DNA of 64,000 nucleotides from Macrosoma leucophasiata (GCA_036365455.1 JAWQUS010000002.1:6386001-6450000), one strand, 5' to 3'. Positions 32,695-42,323 are shown, counted from the first letter of the stretch. Notes: a model not told the origin generated them from the letters alone. A program made the numbers and translations.

Positions 32695-32972
32695 TGGTGG
32701 TAGAGCTCCAGTGACGGAGCTCGCGGGCGTAGGCACCACCGCATTACCTTATTTACTTGCCGCTGAATGGTAGTGTTCAGCACTACCGTATTTCGGTTTT
32801 ATGGTAAAGTATGACCCCGTAATAACTATCGCAGAGTCATAACAACGTAGGTCTCAGGGATGGCAACGCATCTGCTTTTTGTCCTCTCGTTTTTGTTTAA
32901 ATGTCTATAGGCAGTGATCACATAACATCAACGTGAGCTGCATGCTTGTATGCCACCTGCCTTACATAAAAA
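32695..32972 (+). repeat. SINE-like repeat, family A
   Basis: Full-length: ggtggtagagctccagtgac head and an A tail after gccacctgccttacat. The mid-region (ccccgtaataactatcgcag) marks the variant subfamily also seen at 46297 and 58795. It is preceded by a hairpin-like caccagtttctgc/gcagaaactggtg (about 32668-32699). Confidence 0.8.
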
Positions 32973-33153
32973 AATGAAGTGTAAGTACTTACATGTTCTT
33001 TGGTCACGGTCACTTAGGGTGATCCTTTGTTAAAGAAAAATGCGTTTTAATTTATGATAATGTATAGACCTAATATTGTGTTTGTATGTTCATTAAAGTC
33101 ATAAAATATGTCTCGGAAGATGATATGTTCTTAGGTTTTCGCGAGCTACACTC

Positions 33154-33296
33154 ATTGAAATAAAACTATTTTTACGGATTTATCTCGCGTATGTTAAACT
33201 AAAATGATTTTTAAAATCAACCCGACGTTTCGGTCGCTTTTCAGCTTCCGTGGTCCCGGGCAGACTGAGGTGACATTTGTCTGACAGAAGTTTGAA
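33154..33296. repeat. Penelope-like terminal repeat, left (inverted)
   Basis: Contains atcaacccgacgtttcggtc and cttccgtggtcccgggcaga; reverse complement of 34065-34210 with a handful of changes. Confidence 0.85.
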
Positions 33297-33324
33297 AAAA
33301 TTATATGTGCACCATTATTCGGCA

Positions 33325-33995
33325 CGTTTATCTGCCGTTGGCTCATCTCTATTTCAGAGAGCACGAGGTATCTGTGACGACCACCATCTTCAGGGGGAGC
33401 TGAAGCACCTACGCCAGGTGCTACATAACAACAAGCTCCATGTACCACCCGTCCGTCACAGAGGCCGCGTGAAACCACCTACAGTAGAACGACAACCAGC
33501 TATACTACCTTACGTTAAGGGTGTCACAGATGAAACCAGCAACATTTTAAAAAGAATTCCATTAAAACAGTTTTCAAACCATATAAAAAGATTGATCAGT
33601 ATTTAAGACCATTTAAAAGTAATATTCCATTACAAAATTCTGGCATTTATAAATTAGATTGTGATTGTGGACTCTCATATATTGGTCAAACGAAGAGAGC
33701 TGTATCCACCCGCGTTAAAGAGCACATTGCTGATGTCAAAAACCGAAGAACAGGGAGGTCTGCAGTCTGTGAACACATAGCGGATAAGCCGAACCATTAC
33801 ATCCGGTTTGATAAAATTCAAATTCTCGCTAGAGAACACAAACCCATTCCACGGATGGTACGCGAGGCTATTGAAATTAAAAAACACCCAAATTTCAATA
33901 GAGAAGATGGATGGCGATTATCAACATCAGGGATCCCATACTTAGCAAGATTAAATCCCAGCCGCAGCAGTCTGCAAGACCTCAAGATACCATAA
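33325..33995 (+). pseudogene. Penelope-like protein C-terminus with GIY-YIG endonuclease
   Basis: The upstream frame (about 33325-33605) has RARGICDDHHLQGELKHL and LPYVKGVTDE, the segment that joins reverse transcriptase to endonuclease in Penelope-like elements. A frameshift near 33590-33600 moves into the frame 33594-33995, which encodes the GIY-YIG nuclease: SGIYKLDC near residue 16-23 of this frame, SYIGQTKR near 27-34, the conserved arginine in TRVKEH, and an acidic-residue region at VREAIEI. The CDCG between GIY and YIG is typical of the family. This domain nicks DNA for insertion. The frame ends at taa 33993-33995. Confidence 0.85.
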
Positions 33996-34064
33996 GTAAT
34001 TATTGTGTTAATCCTGAACGCTACGCAAGGCGTTTACGAAATCGATGGAGGTAGCTACATATAT

Positions 34065-34210
34065 TTTTTTCAAACTTCTGTCAGACAAATGTCACCTCAG
34101 TCTGCCCGGGACCACGAAAGCTGAAAAGCGACCGAAGCGTCGGGTTGATTTTAAAAATCATTTTAGTTTAATATACGCGAGATAAATCCGTAAAATAATT
34201 TTATTTCAAT
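34065..34210. repeat. Penelope-like terminal repeat, right
   Basis: Contains cacctcagtctgcccgggac and gaccgaagcgtcgggttgat. Such repeats often carry hammerhead ribozymes in this class, but I could not find an intact CTGANGA...GAAA core here. Confidence 0.85.
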
Positions 34211-34308
34211 ATGTCTCGGAGGTTGCTAAAATTTATTCCTTCTACCGATTGCATCCGGCTATCGCACTTTGAATTATTATGTATTCGTGTTGTTGCAATA
34301 GTAATAGT

Positions 34309-34626
34309 CTATCGATAGAAGGTATTGTAATCTATCGTGACCTCGAAAAAACAGTCACACTATCGATAGGACTATCGAAAATATCGACATGTAATCGATA
34401 CTATCGAAACTATCGATAGTATCGATTGTTAAAAATAAGCAATACTATTGCCAAAGATCAATAGTATCGATAGTATTGTTATAAACACTATCGATACTAT
34501 CGATAGTATCAATAGCATGCTTGTCAATAGTATCGACAGTATCGATAGTTTCGATAGCTTCGATAGTAACGATAGTATCGTCAAGGGTCAATAGTTTCGA
34601 TAATACTATCGCGCAATCGACTATTT
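34309..34626. repeat. TATCGATA palindrome cluster
   Basis: Seven perfect TATCGATA octamers and many partial forms (tatcga, cgatag) lie in about 320 bp, with irregular spacing and in both orientations by nature of the palindrome. TATCGATA is the binding consensus of the DREF zinc-finger factor (DRE element) in Drosophila. Here it could be a regulatory or boundary cluster, or a degenerate palindromic simple repeat. It ends 90 bp from the errantivirus insertion. Confidence 0.8.
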
Positions 34627-34717
34627 TTCGAGGTGATGGTGCCTACGCCCTCGAGCTCCTGCACTGGAACCAATAAAAAAACAAACTTTATATCAAAAAC
34701 AAACAGTTAAACGATGT

Positions 34718-34938
34718 AGTCAAATTTAGGGAGCTCTCAAAAGCTTTTTTAAAAAGCACAATTAAAATTAAAATTAATTAAAACTACGTGTTGCCGATTT
34801 GGAGGCTTTAATACTAATGATACTTAATACGTCTGGGAACGCTGCTCAGCATTACCTGGAAGTACAAGCATGCACTATATGCGAATGCTGAGCATGCCCT
34901 CTTAATTTAATACTGAAGGGTGCGGGGGATGCATAACT
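34718..34938 (-). repeat. errantivirus 3' LTR
   Basis: Same sequence as 42323-42543. The env stop codon (34902-34904) lies inside it, so the last 37 bp of the env frame overlap the LTR. The paired motif gctcagcatt/aatgctgagc is at 34844-34853 and 34884-34893. Confidence 0.95.
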
Positions 34939-36625
34939 CCTCCCTCCCTAAGAGAGAAATTATCGGGATGATCGATTTTCAGACCTTGCCGATAATTTCG
35001 TAAAACTGGAACAATTTTACATATGAAAACATACATGAAAAATAAAAGGAGGCTTAAAATTACGAGTCCAAATGCTGCGTACACTAATCTATTGATGTAA
35101 GAGTTCGTCTGAACACTATTAGCATTTTCAAACACTTCACTATTCTTCAAGGCGAACGATAAATACTTCACTTCGTCTAGTCCGATCTCGTACATGTTAA
35201 GTGCGCGTGCACTGGATAGACTTGCGTTCATATGAAGCGGCGGTAAGTTAATTACAGGTAGCGGCGTCGCGGTGTCCATTTCTACATAAATGTGGTGCTG
35301 TTTTATTGTTATCCCATTAATTTCAACATCACAGGGCTCATCAAGGGTCATCACGTACGTTCCGAAAACTGGATACTTGGAAATTTCATCAGCGCATCGT
35401 TTGGTAAGCGTCGTCCTCAGTCGGGTATATAATATCCAATTTTCCGCAGCGACTTTTTGAAGTTTTACATCTTCCACATATATAGGATGCTGACGACATT
35501 GGGTGAGATTTTTTTCGTACTTCATAAGTTGTTCCTCGCAGGTAGGTCCTCTGTACATGATCCGGTCATTTTCGGTGCACAGAAAATGTTCTCCAGCAGC
35601 GAGTGAGCGACATGGTCTCCTGATGGGTGAGTAGGTCATTCCTTTCGCCAATAGGTAAGGGTATGTAGGAAATATAGCTAAGGTTAGGTTTTCAGGTTCA
35701 TGGAAAACGGGTAGGGAATACATTTTAAAGTAATTATAGGTACAGTTTTCTATCAATGGCACTTCCATAATAAATGTGATCTGGTTTTTCTTAATAAATG
35801 ATTTTACAGAAATTGTTTCTTCAATTTTTATTAAATTAGATTCATCGGGTTTACAAATCAAGTTCCCTACATTAGATATTAATTTTAAATGATAATAATT
35901 CGGTAGAGTTTATAATCGCTTGATGCAGTATAGAGCTTTTACTTAGAGCTAATGCAGTCTCAATCTCACTAATTTTAATAAATATGGTACGAAAGCTACT
36001 CATGAATACACTATGTAATCCTAAAACATAAGATGATACAACAAATTTGTTTTCTTTAATCATCATCTCTTTAATGGAGGCTTCTACATTTTGGAGGCGA
36101 GTATTGAGAATTTTTGAATTTTGATACATCAGTTCTGTGTTATTGATAAAACCATCCAACATTTTAGAAACGATGGTGAGTTTTTTAGAAAGAATTACTT
36201 GATCATGACTAATTTGAGAAGTTAACTTGTCATACTTGATCGCGTCCTCGTGATCCAAATTTCCCGTTACAATTTTTATGATAGATCCTAATGGGTTAAG
36301 AATTCCCCTTTTAAAACGTTGTGGAATTAATTGTTGTAACTTAGCTATAGTTAAATCGCGTAAATGTTCCGCATGCGTTAATAATCCAATAAATTCATGC
36401 GGAAATGTTTGATTTACCGCAATTAATGTTTTGAACTCCGCGAATTTTGACACGACATATTTAAAATCTGAATAAATATTATCTAGTTTTATAGTTTTGA
36501 GTATTGTCCAGCTATCTACTTGTACGTATGCTTGACCTTCTTTTACCGGCAGGATCCCCGGGTTTCCTTCAAGTGATTGAAGGCGAAGAGCGACTGTCGA
36601 CGTCACTATCACGAGAGCGCACCAC
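34902..36625 (-). pseudogene. env: errantivirus Env, broken by one frameshift
   Basis: Membrane fusion glycoprotein related to insect errantivirus Env and baculovirus F proteins. The first frame (36625-35872) has a furin-type cleavage site RFKR (residues 99-102 from the 36612 codon), followed by a fusion-peptide-like GILNPLGS and a coiled-coil-like region. It stops at 35872. The rest, in another frame to 34902 (about 319 residues), carries several cysteines, N-glycosylation sites and a transmembrane segment near its end (LVILSLLLFFMYVFI). The two parts are offset by one base within a short AT-rich run near 35870-35890. No ATG opens the frame; translation depends on the spliced leader. Whether the break is real or a sequencing error is open. 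Confidence 0.9.
34939..34949 (-). other. polypurine tract
   Basis: agggagggagg on the minus strand, touching the 3' LTR, the expected primer for plus-strand DNA synthesis. Confidence 0.9.
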
Positions 36626-39600
36626 CTGTGGAGGGCGTTTTATGTTTTTAATCGGGGCTTTCGTGTCTTTTCTCTCCGATCCTACTTTAATTGGTACTAC
36701 ATTTCTTAGGGGGAACCCTACAACCTCTGCTTTCCTATACCTAGCCTTATCCTTACTTTTTCTCTTATTAACGTCCTTGACGAACACAGTTTTACCACGT
36801 GGTAGTTCTATGTCAGTCTCTCCACCTAGTTTTTCCCTAATCCTTTCTTTATTTGCCTTTATCTTTTCTGCTAAATGTTGATACAAAAATTTCGTACGTT
36901 TTTCATGATCTTTCACCAATTGCTGTGTGTATATTTTATCGAATGCTATGTTAAATGGATTGTCGGTATCAGTATGACCGAAGACAATCTCAAATGGGGT
37001 GAGGCCCGTGGTTGAATGTATAGTGTGATTATATGCAAGGACCGAATACGTCATGATTGATGCTGCATCAGTACACTTTTGTTCGTATTTTGCCAACCTG
37101 TAAATTTCGACTATAGTAGAATGGAACCGTTCGATAAGTCCCATAGAATTAGGATTGTTTACTGTGCCTATATGACGTTCTATCTTGTGAAGACTAAGGA
37201 ACTCTTTCATTAATTCATTGTTGAATTCCATTCCGGGGTCCGAACTTATCTTTTTGGGAATGCCGTAATAGGAGAAATACTTTAAGAGAGCTCTGACAAC
37301 TTCCGGTGTGGATTTGTTTGATATTTCGATGGCCTGCCCTAACTTACTGAACGCATCAATAAGAGTCAGGTAATATTTGCCTTCTATGGAGAATAGATCT
37401 ATGAATATTTCTTGAAAAGGTGCATTTTGAGTTTGGGTTAGTTGTAGTATTGGTTTCAGCGGTTTCCTGTCATATTTCATCATATTACATGCTTCACACG
37501 CATTGATGATTGCCGCTACAGTTTCTTCCATTTTATGCCAACAGTAATTCCTACGCAACCTAACCAACGTTTCTTTGATGCCTCGGTGACATGTTTTTCC
37601 TGTATGATATTTTAAAACTATTTCTCTCTGCTCGCATTCTTCCTCTACATACACCACTCGTTGTGTACATTCATACATCCGAATCATATCTTTTTTAAAA
37701 AGTTCTATTACTGTGTTACTAAATTGTCTACGGTGGTCCTCCTCTTCAAAATAAATGAAATATCGAATTTTCGGTCGAATATACTCTTTAAGGAAAGTTT
37801 TAACCAACTCCGGATTATTTGTGGGTAGAAAAACTTCTAAAATTTTGTGTTTATCACGAGACAGATCCTTAACTTGCAGTTCGTTTTTATGCCACGAAAA
37901 TATTAGAATTTGATTAGGTTTATTATCAATGGCCTCATGTAATATGGGTATTCCATTCGACTCGAGGTCGGCGGCGGAATGAATGGTTTGTGATCGACTA
38001 CTTTCAGATGGTGAATAGATAACCGGGCGTTCAATTGATAATTGGGAAGCAATTTCATTGGTATCAGACGAATCTGATATACTGATATGACCTGGGCTGC
38101 TAGCTGTTATAGTACCGCTTAGATCGGATGCTGTTATAGTTGACGAGTCCTGTCGGTTATTCCTGTCGGCTGATAATTTTACAATGTCTTTAATAACGTT
38201 ATTCATCTCATTCTGTAATTTACGTTCCTTGCTGTCTATGTTTACAATCATTGAGTTTCCGTCGTCGTCTGAATCTAAAGCATTGACTTTAATTCTACTA
38301 AGAGCGTCTGCGTTAGTGTTTTGTTTCCCGTTTTTGTATATGATTTCAAAGTTAAAGTCTTGTAGTCGCAGTCTCCAACGTGTGAGTTTACTGTTAGGGT
38401 CTTTAAGGGAATTGAGCCAGGCTAACGGTCGATGGTCAGTATATATGTAGAATTTTCGCCCATACAAGTATGGTCGAAAATGCTTTGTAGCCCAGATAAT
38501 TGCTAGTAGCTCACGCTCGATAGTGCTGTACCGAGTCTCTGTATCACTCAAGGTACGGCTAGCATACGCTACTGGCTTATCACTGCCAACTTGTCCCTGT
38601 GAGAGAACTGCACCTAAGGCTACGTTCGAGGCGTCTGTAGTCAAGATGAATGGCTTGTCATAGTCAGGGTATTGTAACAGAGGGGCGTGTGTCAAAAGTT
38701 CTTTGCATCTATTAAACGCATCGATATAATTTTGGTCAATGATGATTTTGTTGCGTTTCTTTAAACAGTTCGTCAGCGGTTGGGTAATTTTGGCAAAGTT
38801 AGGTATGAATCGTCTGTAGTAACCTACAAGGCCAAGGAAGCTCTTGATTTCGGTTGTGGTCTGAGGTATCGGAAAGTTCATAACTGCTTTTATTTTATCG
38901 TCGTTTGGTTTTAAACCGTCCTTAGTAATTGTATGTCCGAGGTAAAGTACTTCCTTTCGTAAAAATTCTGACTTGTCTAATTGCACCTTGAGGTTTGTCT
39001 GTCTGAGTCGGTCGAAAATCAGTTTAAGTTTGTGGATATGTTCATCGAGGCTGGAAGAGAAAATGATGACGTCATCAAGGTACACCATGCAGTGCAAGCC
39101 TTGGAGTCCTCGGAGGACATTATCCATAGTACGTTGGAATGTGGCTGGAGCCGTTTTTAGCCCAAATGGCATTCTCAAAAATTCGAAATGGCCGTTTTGG
39201 GTGCTAAAAGCAGTCTTCTGCCTATCCTCCTTTTCAACCTCTATCTGATGATAACCACTTGCTAAGTCCAGCGTGCTGAAATAGACACTTTTACCTAATT
39301 TGTCAAAAAGGTCGGTAATGTTTGGCAAAGGGTAGCGGTCGTCGATCGTAATGTCGTTCAGTCGTCTATAGTCAATTACCATTCTGAATTTTTGCTCTCC
39401 TGTCGCGTCAATCTTTTTAGGTACCAAGTGAACCGGGGCATTCCACGGGGAATGTGATTCCTGTATTACGTTGTCCTGTAATAACTTTTCAACCTGTCTA
39501 TTTATTTCCTCAGCTTGTGCCGGAGCCTGTCTATACGGTTTTACGAAAATAGGGTCCTCGTTCTTTGTGCGAATTTTATGTTTAATTTGGTTAGTAAATG

Positions 39601-40429
39601 TCAAAGGTAATTCGTCACAGTGAAAAATGTCCTTATATTCTCTACACAGTCTATAGATCTTTTCACGTTCCTCGTCATTGGTATGGTCTAGTCTCAATCG
39701 GTCTAAGTTTTCTTCAAGTATATTGTCAGTCTCTATGTCGGTAGTGTTTGTGGTAAAATTAAGGTCACATTCGGTACGTGAATAATCTGAAACTTGTAAC
39801 GGTCGCTTTACGGTGAGAATGACTCGTTCGTTTGAGGTGTTTTGTACAACTGTCGTAGCATACCCATTAACACAGTTTACTAAGGCGGCTGGCATTCGCA
39901 CACCAGGGCCAAATTCCCTATAGTCAATAATAGCGTCGCCTGAATGTTGATCTGTCGGCAACTTAACCCGTTGCTCAGATCGCGGTTGAATTTCAAGTAC
40001 ATAGTCTAAATTGTTATGAATAATTGGAATGCACGTGGTTTTGGTCTTTAATATCAAGTTTTTAAGATCGATTATTGCATCTAATTGTTTCAACAAGTCG
40101 TTCCCGATCAGTCCATCATAACGCGAATCGACATTATATAAGTAAAATTTATGTACATTGTCACTATTGAATGTTGGTAAAAGGGGTATTTCAATCACCT
40201 CATTATGTTTACTGGATGCATGGGTACTGACAACTTCGAAGGGCTCATGCCTAACACATTGATGAAAGAACTGATATGCTTTTTCCGGACTCAAGAATGA
40301 CCTGGTACTGCCAGTATCAATCATCAGTCTTGCTTCAATTTCGGGAATATAAACATAAGGTAGTTTAAGTGTGGGGTCACAGTTTAATTCTATGATTTCT
40401 TGTCTGTTACAGAAGCTACGGGAAAATTT
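36569..40429 (-). CDS. pol: errantivirus Pol: protease, reverse transcriptase, RNase H, integrase
   Basis: Open for 1,286 codons from the slippery site; the first ATG is at 40322-40324, inside the protease. Counting from that Met: protease active site DTG at residues 3-5 with the second conserved block GLIGNDLL at 71-78; reverse transcriptase with TLDLASGYHQ (Asp353) and YLDD at 415-418; RNase H with Asp564 (LTTDAS), Glu604 and Asp630; integrase zinc finger His907, His913, Cys943, Cys946 and catalytic DD35E at Asp976, Asp1029 and Glu1065. All catalytic residues are present. A serine-rich linker (about 720-790) separates RNase H and integrase. The 3' end overlaps env. Predicted functional by sequence. 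Confidence 0.95.
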   Translation of the reverse strand, partial: KFSRSFCNRQEIIELNCDPTLKLPYVYIPEIEARLMIDTGSTRSFLSPEKAYQFFHQCVRHEPFEVVSTHASSKHNEVIEIPLLPTFNSDNVHKFYLYNVDSRYDGLIGNDLLKQLDAIIDLKNLILKTKTTCIPIIHNNLDYVLEIQPRSEQRVKLPTDQHSGDAIIDYREFGPGVRMPAALVNCVNGYATTVVQNTSNERVILTVKRPLQVSDYSRTECDLNFTTNTTDIETDNILEENLDRLRLDHTNDEEREKIYRLCREYKDIFHCDELPLTFTNQIKHKIRTKNEDPIFVKPYRQAPAQAEEINRQVEKLLQDNVIQESHSPWNAPVHLVPKKIDATGEQKFRMVIDYRRLNDITIDDRYPLPNITDLFDKLGKSVYFSTLDLASGYHQIEVEKEDRQKTAFSTQNGHFEFLRMPFGLKTAPATFQRTMDNVLRGLQGLHCMVYLDDVIIFSSSLDEHIHKLKLIFDRLRQTNLKVQLDKSEFLRKEVLYLGHTITKDGLKPNDDKIKAVMNFPIPQTTTEIKSFLGLVGYYRRFIPNFAKITQPLTNCLKKRNKIIIDQNYIDAFNRCKELLTHAPLLQYPDYDKPFILTTDASNVALGAVLSQGQVGSDKPVAYASRTLSDTETRYSTIERELLAIIWATKHFRPYLYGRKFYIYTDHRPLAWLNSLKDPNSKLTRWRLRLQDFNFEIIYKNGKQNTNADALSRIKVNALDSDDDGNSMIVNIDSKERKLQNEMNNVIKDIVKLSADRNNRQDSSTITASDLSGTITASSPGHISISDSSDTNEIASQLSIERPVIYSPSESSRSQTIHSAADLESNGIPILHEAIDNKPNQILIFSWHKNELQVKDLSRDKHKILEVFLPTNNPELVKTFLKEYIRPKIRYFIYFEEEDHRRQFSNTVIELFKKDMIRMYECTQRVVYVEEECEQREIVLKYHTGKTCHRGIKETLVRLRRNYCWHKMEETVAAIINACEACNMMKYDRKPLKPILQLTQTQNAPFQEIFIDLFSIEGKYYLTLIDAFSKLGQAIEISNKSTPEVVRALLKYFSYYGIPKKISSDPGMEFNNELMKEFLSLHKIERHIGTVNNPNSMGLIERFHSTIVEIYRLAKYEQKCTDAASIMTYSVLAYNHTIHSTTGLTPFEIVFGHTDTDNPFNIAFDKIYTQQLVKDHEKRTKFLYQHLAEKIKANKERIREKLGGETDIELPRGKTVFVKDVNKRKSKDKARYRKAEVVGFPLRNVVPIKVGSERKDTKAPIKNIKRPPQVVRSRDSDVDSRSSPSIT
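36626..36631 (-). promoter_or_regulatory. splice acceptor for env mRNA
   Basis: ccacag on the minus strand, immediately before the env coding segment at 36625. The env frame is open from just upstream of this point to 35872 and its first codons encode a hydrophobic stretch suitable for a signal peptide. Confidence 0.6.
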
Positions 40430-41652
40430 TCAGTGCTTTGATCGTGCGCTGTGTCTGTTTCTACAGTCTCATAAAGGCCTTCGTTGTTATGTCCATCGTA
40501 AACTATTTCACACATATTGTCACTATAATGCGGTGCGTACGTACCGTCGTCGTAGGTATAATATTGTCCGTCGTCATTGTCGGTCAGTTCGTTAAGTTTA
40601 AACCCTTGACGTGGTACTTGAGGTGCTGTCCTCATGGTTACGTCCGAGTCCTGTAATTGTGGTGGTAAAATTTGGGGCGGTTTGTACCCAAATTGTTGGA
40701 GTGGCCTATAGCCAAACTGTTGGGGTGGCCTATAGCCGAACTGTGGTGGCTTATAACCGAATTGCTGGGGTGTCATGGCTACGTTGGGGCCTATCTTAAA
40801 ACCAGATGGCTGTGACGGAATGTTAGCTAATTGGGGGCGATATCCTAACTGGGGTTGATAACCAACTTGCGGTGGGCGATATCCGAAATTTTGCGGCTGA
40901 CCCTGAGGCATTTTAAACGGTACGGGTTGGTTTCCGAAATTACTGGGGGTCACAAACCTAAATCCAGTTGGCTGTGGATTTATACCAAATCTAAAAGCAT
41001 TATTAGCTGGGGGTTGAGGTACAAACGGCTTAGGCGCGTTTGTGCTATTAACACTACTGAGCATACGTTTCCGCATATTATACTGGTCGTGGAAGTTTAC
41101 TTCTTCTAACACCACGCTCAATGCGGCCTCCAAGGTTGCGGGGGCGTTGAGCCTCACAATGCGCACCATATCCTCGGTCAAATTGTAGAGAAACGTATTT
41201 AAAGCCATATTATTATAAATGGTTCTTTTCGCGAGCCGTAAATCCACATTATCTAACAAATTCACTTTTGATATCAATGATGACCTGACACTCTGTATAC
41301 GATTGCAAAAATCTAGATAACTTTCACCGGATTTAATTTTCATGGATTCGAGTTCAGCACTTATACATTCCTCGGTACGCGGATCCCCAAAATGTGATTT
41401 TAGCAGAGTTTTTAATTCACCCCAAGTCTCTATGTCTTCCCTGTCTGACAGCAACGCGGCGGCCTTATCGCGCAAGCGACTCGTTATTGTTTGAAACACA
41501 TATAAGTCCTGTTCCGCGTTACCTCTATATTTGCTAATAATATACTCGCATTTTTTAATGAACAGATTGAGTAGGCTTTTATCTCCTGCATATGTAGGGA
41601 TAATGTTTACCATATCGGGAGGAATTGATACAGTTCCGTCGGACTGAGCCAT
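40390..41652 (-). CDS. gag: errantivirus Gag
   Basis: A 420-residue structural polyprotein that assembles the particle and packages RNA. I start at the ATG at 41650-41652 (MAQSDGTVSIPPDM); an upstream in-frame start would only add 12 residues. The N-terminal half (about residues 20-190) is a helical capsid-like region with FIKKCEYIISKYRG, the spacing typical of gypsy-family Gag. The C-terminal half (about 200-330) is low complexity, with recurrent PQFGYKPPQ/GYRPPQ repeats. No CCHC zinc knuckle is present, as in other errantiviruses. It ends at 40390, overlapping pol, which is reached by a -1 frameshift at 40423-40429. Fully open. Confidence 0.9.
   Translation of the reverse strand: MAQSDGTVSIPPDMVNIIPTYAGDKSLLNLFIKKCEYIISKYRGNAEQDLYVFQTITSRLRDKAAALLSDREDIETWGELKTLLKSHFGDPRTEECISAELESMKIKSGESYLDFCNRIQSVRSSLISKVNLLDNVDLRLAKRTIYNNMALNTFLYNLTEDMVRIVRLNAPATLEAALSVVLEEVNFHDQYNMRKRMLSSVNSTNAPKPFVPQPPANNAFRFGINPQPTGFRFVTPSNFGNQPVPFKMPQGQPQNFGYRPPQVGYQPQLGYRPQLANIPSQPSGFKIGPNVAMTPQQFGYKPPQFGYRPPQQFGYRPLQQFGYKPPQILPPQLQDSDVTMRTAPQVPRQGFKLNELTDNDDGQYYTYDDGTYAPHYSDNMCEIVYDGHNNEGLYETVETDTAHDQSTENFPVASVTDKKS
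40423..40429 (-). promoter_or_regulatory. -1 ribosomal frameshift heptamer
   Basis: In gag phase the sequence is A AAT TTT, a match to X XXY YYZ. The pol frame has a TGA immediately upstream of this heptamer and is then open for 1,286 codons, so pol can only be entered about here. Gag translation otherwise stops 36 nt further on. A downstream stem or pseudoknot was not modelled. Confidence 0.8.
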
Positions 41653-42158
41653 TTTTATGTAGAGTAATGAACAGATAAGAGAGTACACACAATAAAATCA
41701 CACAAAAATGTAAAAAGATGTAAAGCACACAGTGAGATAATAAAAGACACACACCAAAATATGTAAAAGACAGTTAAAGTTTTTATATATGTAATATATA
41801 TGTTGGTTTTATATATATTTGATTTTAATTTTGTTATATAAAATTTATATTTGTAAAAATGTTTTAATGTATAAAATTGTATATGTCTTTTACTAATCTA
41901 AATCAATATAGCCTAATTAATTAAAGCCTAAAATTATAATAGACACTTAAAATTTAAATACTTAATTAAAAATCTTATGTTGAGTCTACGTACAATCTAC
42001 TCTATACTGCGTTATCACTTAAACAATGGCATACTTCTTAGAATTTCATACGAAGTTACCAGACACGTTAACATGAGCAAGGTTTGATCTCAATAATTAA
42101 CAATTACATTTATAAATGATGGGAGAGGAATTACAGAAAGGATTTGGCGAAAATTTTG

Positions 42159-42181
42159 ACTCACCAACCAACTGCTCCCAT
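42159..42181 (-). promoter_or_regulatory. leader ATG and splice donor for env mRNA
   Basis: On the minus strand an ATG at 42179-42181 opens a 17-nt coding leader ending at 42165, followed by GTGAGT (42164-42159), a consensus 5' splice site. Joining to the acceptor at 36626-36627 puts the leader in phase with the env frame. This parallels gypsy, whose env is made from a spliced RNA. Inference from phase and consensus, not from RNA data. Confidence 0.65.
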
Positions 42182-42304
42182 GTTGTGTCCCGTTCTTGAC
42201 GAATTTATTTGGTTCGAGGATTCACTCCTAGTCGCGCGTTTCCGTACTATTTAGACAAATTTTGATGCCCGAAATAAGGAAATTTAGGCAACCTTTGATG
42301 AGCA

Positions 42305-42323
42305 AATCCTACCGGCTGCGCCA
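42305..42323 (-). other. primer-binding site, tRNA-Ser type
   Basis: Directly after the 5' LTR the minus strand reads ggcgcagccggtaggat, and the final T of the LTR completes TGGCGCAGCCGG. This is complementary to the 3' end of an insect tRNA-Ser (CGNCUGCGCCA), the primer type used by 17.6/297-like errantiviruses. Assigned from motif memory. Confidence 0.75.

Larger units (their letters stand above)
33118..34208 (+). mobile_element. 5'-truncated Penelope-like element
   Basis: Inverted terminal repeats 33154-33296 and 34065-34210 differ at only a few of about 145 positions and enclose the C-terminal part of a Penelope-type protein, including its GIY-YIG endonuclease. A 12-bp direct repeat, atatgtctcgga, flanks the insertion (33106-33117 and 34209-34220), in line with the 10-15 bp duplications of this class. 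About 36 bp precede the left repeat. The reverse transcriptase domain is absent, so it is a truncated copy. Confidence 0.85.

Noticed and set aside
33154..34210. Hammerhead ribozyme in the Penelope-like terminal repeats
   Set aside because: Such repeats often contain one, but I could not find a CTGANGA core followed by GAAA in either orientation; the nearest match (ctgaaaag ... gaaacg) lacks the essential G.
34309..34626. BEAF-32 insulator site
   Set aside because: CGATA motifs fit the fly BEAF-32 site, but I have no evidence that this factor exists in this organism; kept only as a DREF-type or simple-repeat hypothesis.
34902..36625. Env as two separate genes
   Set aside because: The two frames together give one complete fusion-glycoprotein layout and are offset by a single base, so one broken gene is the simpler reading.
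36504..40656. Plus-strand open frames across the errantivirus
   Set aside because: They lie antisense to gag, pol and env and follow the codon structure of those genes.
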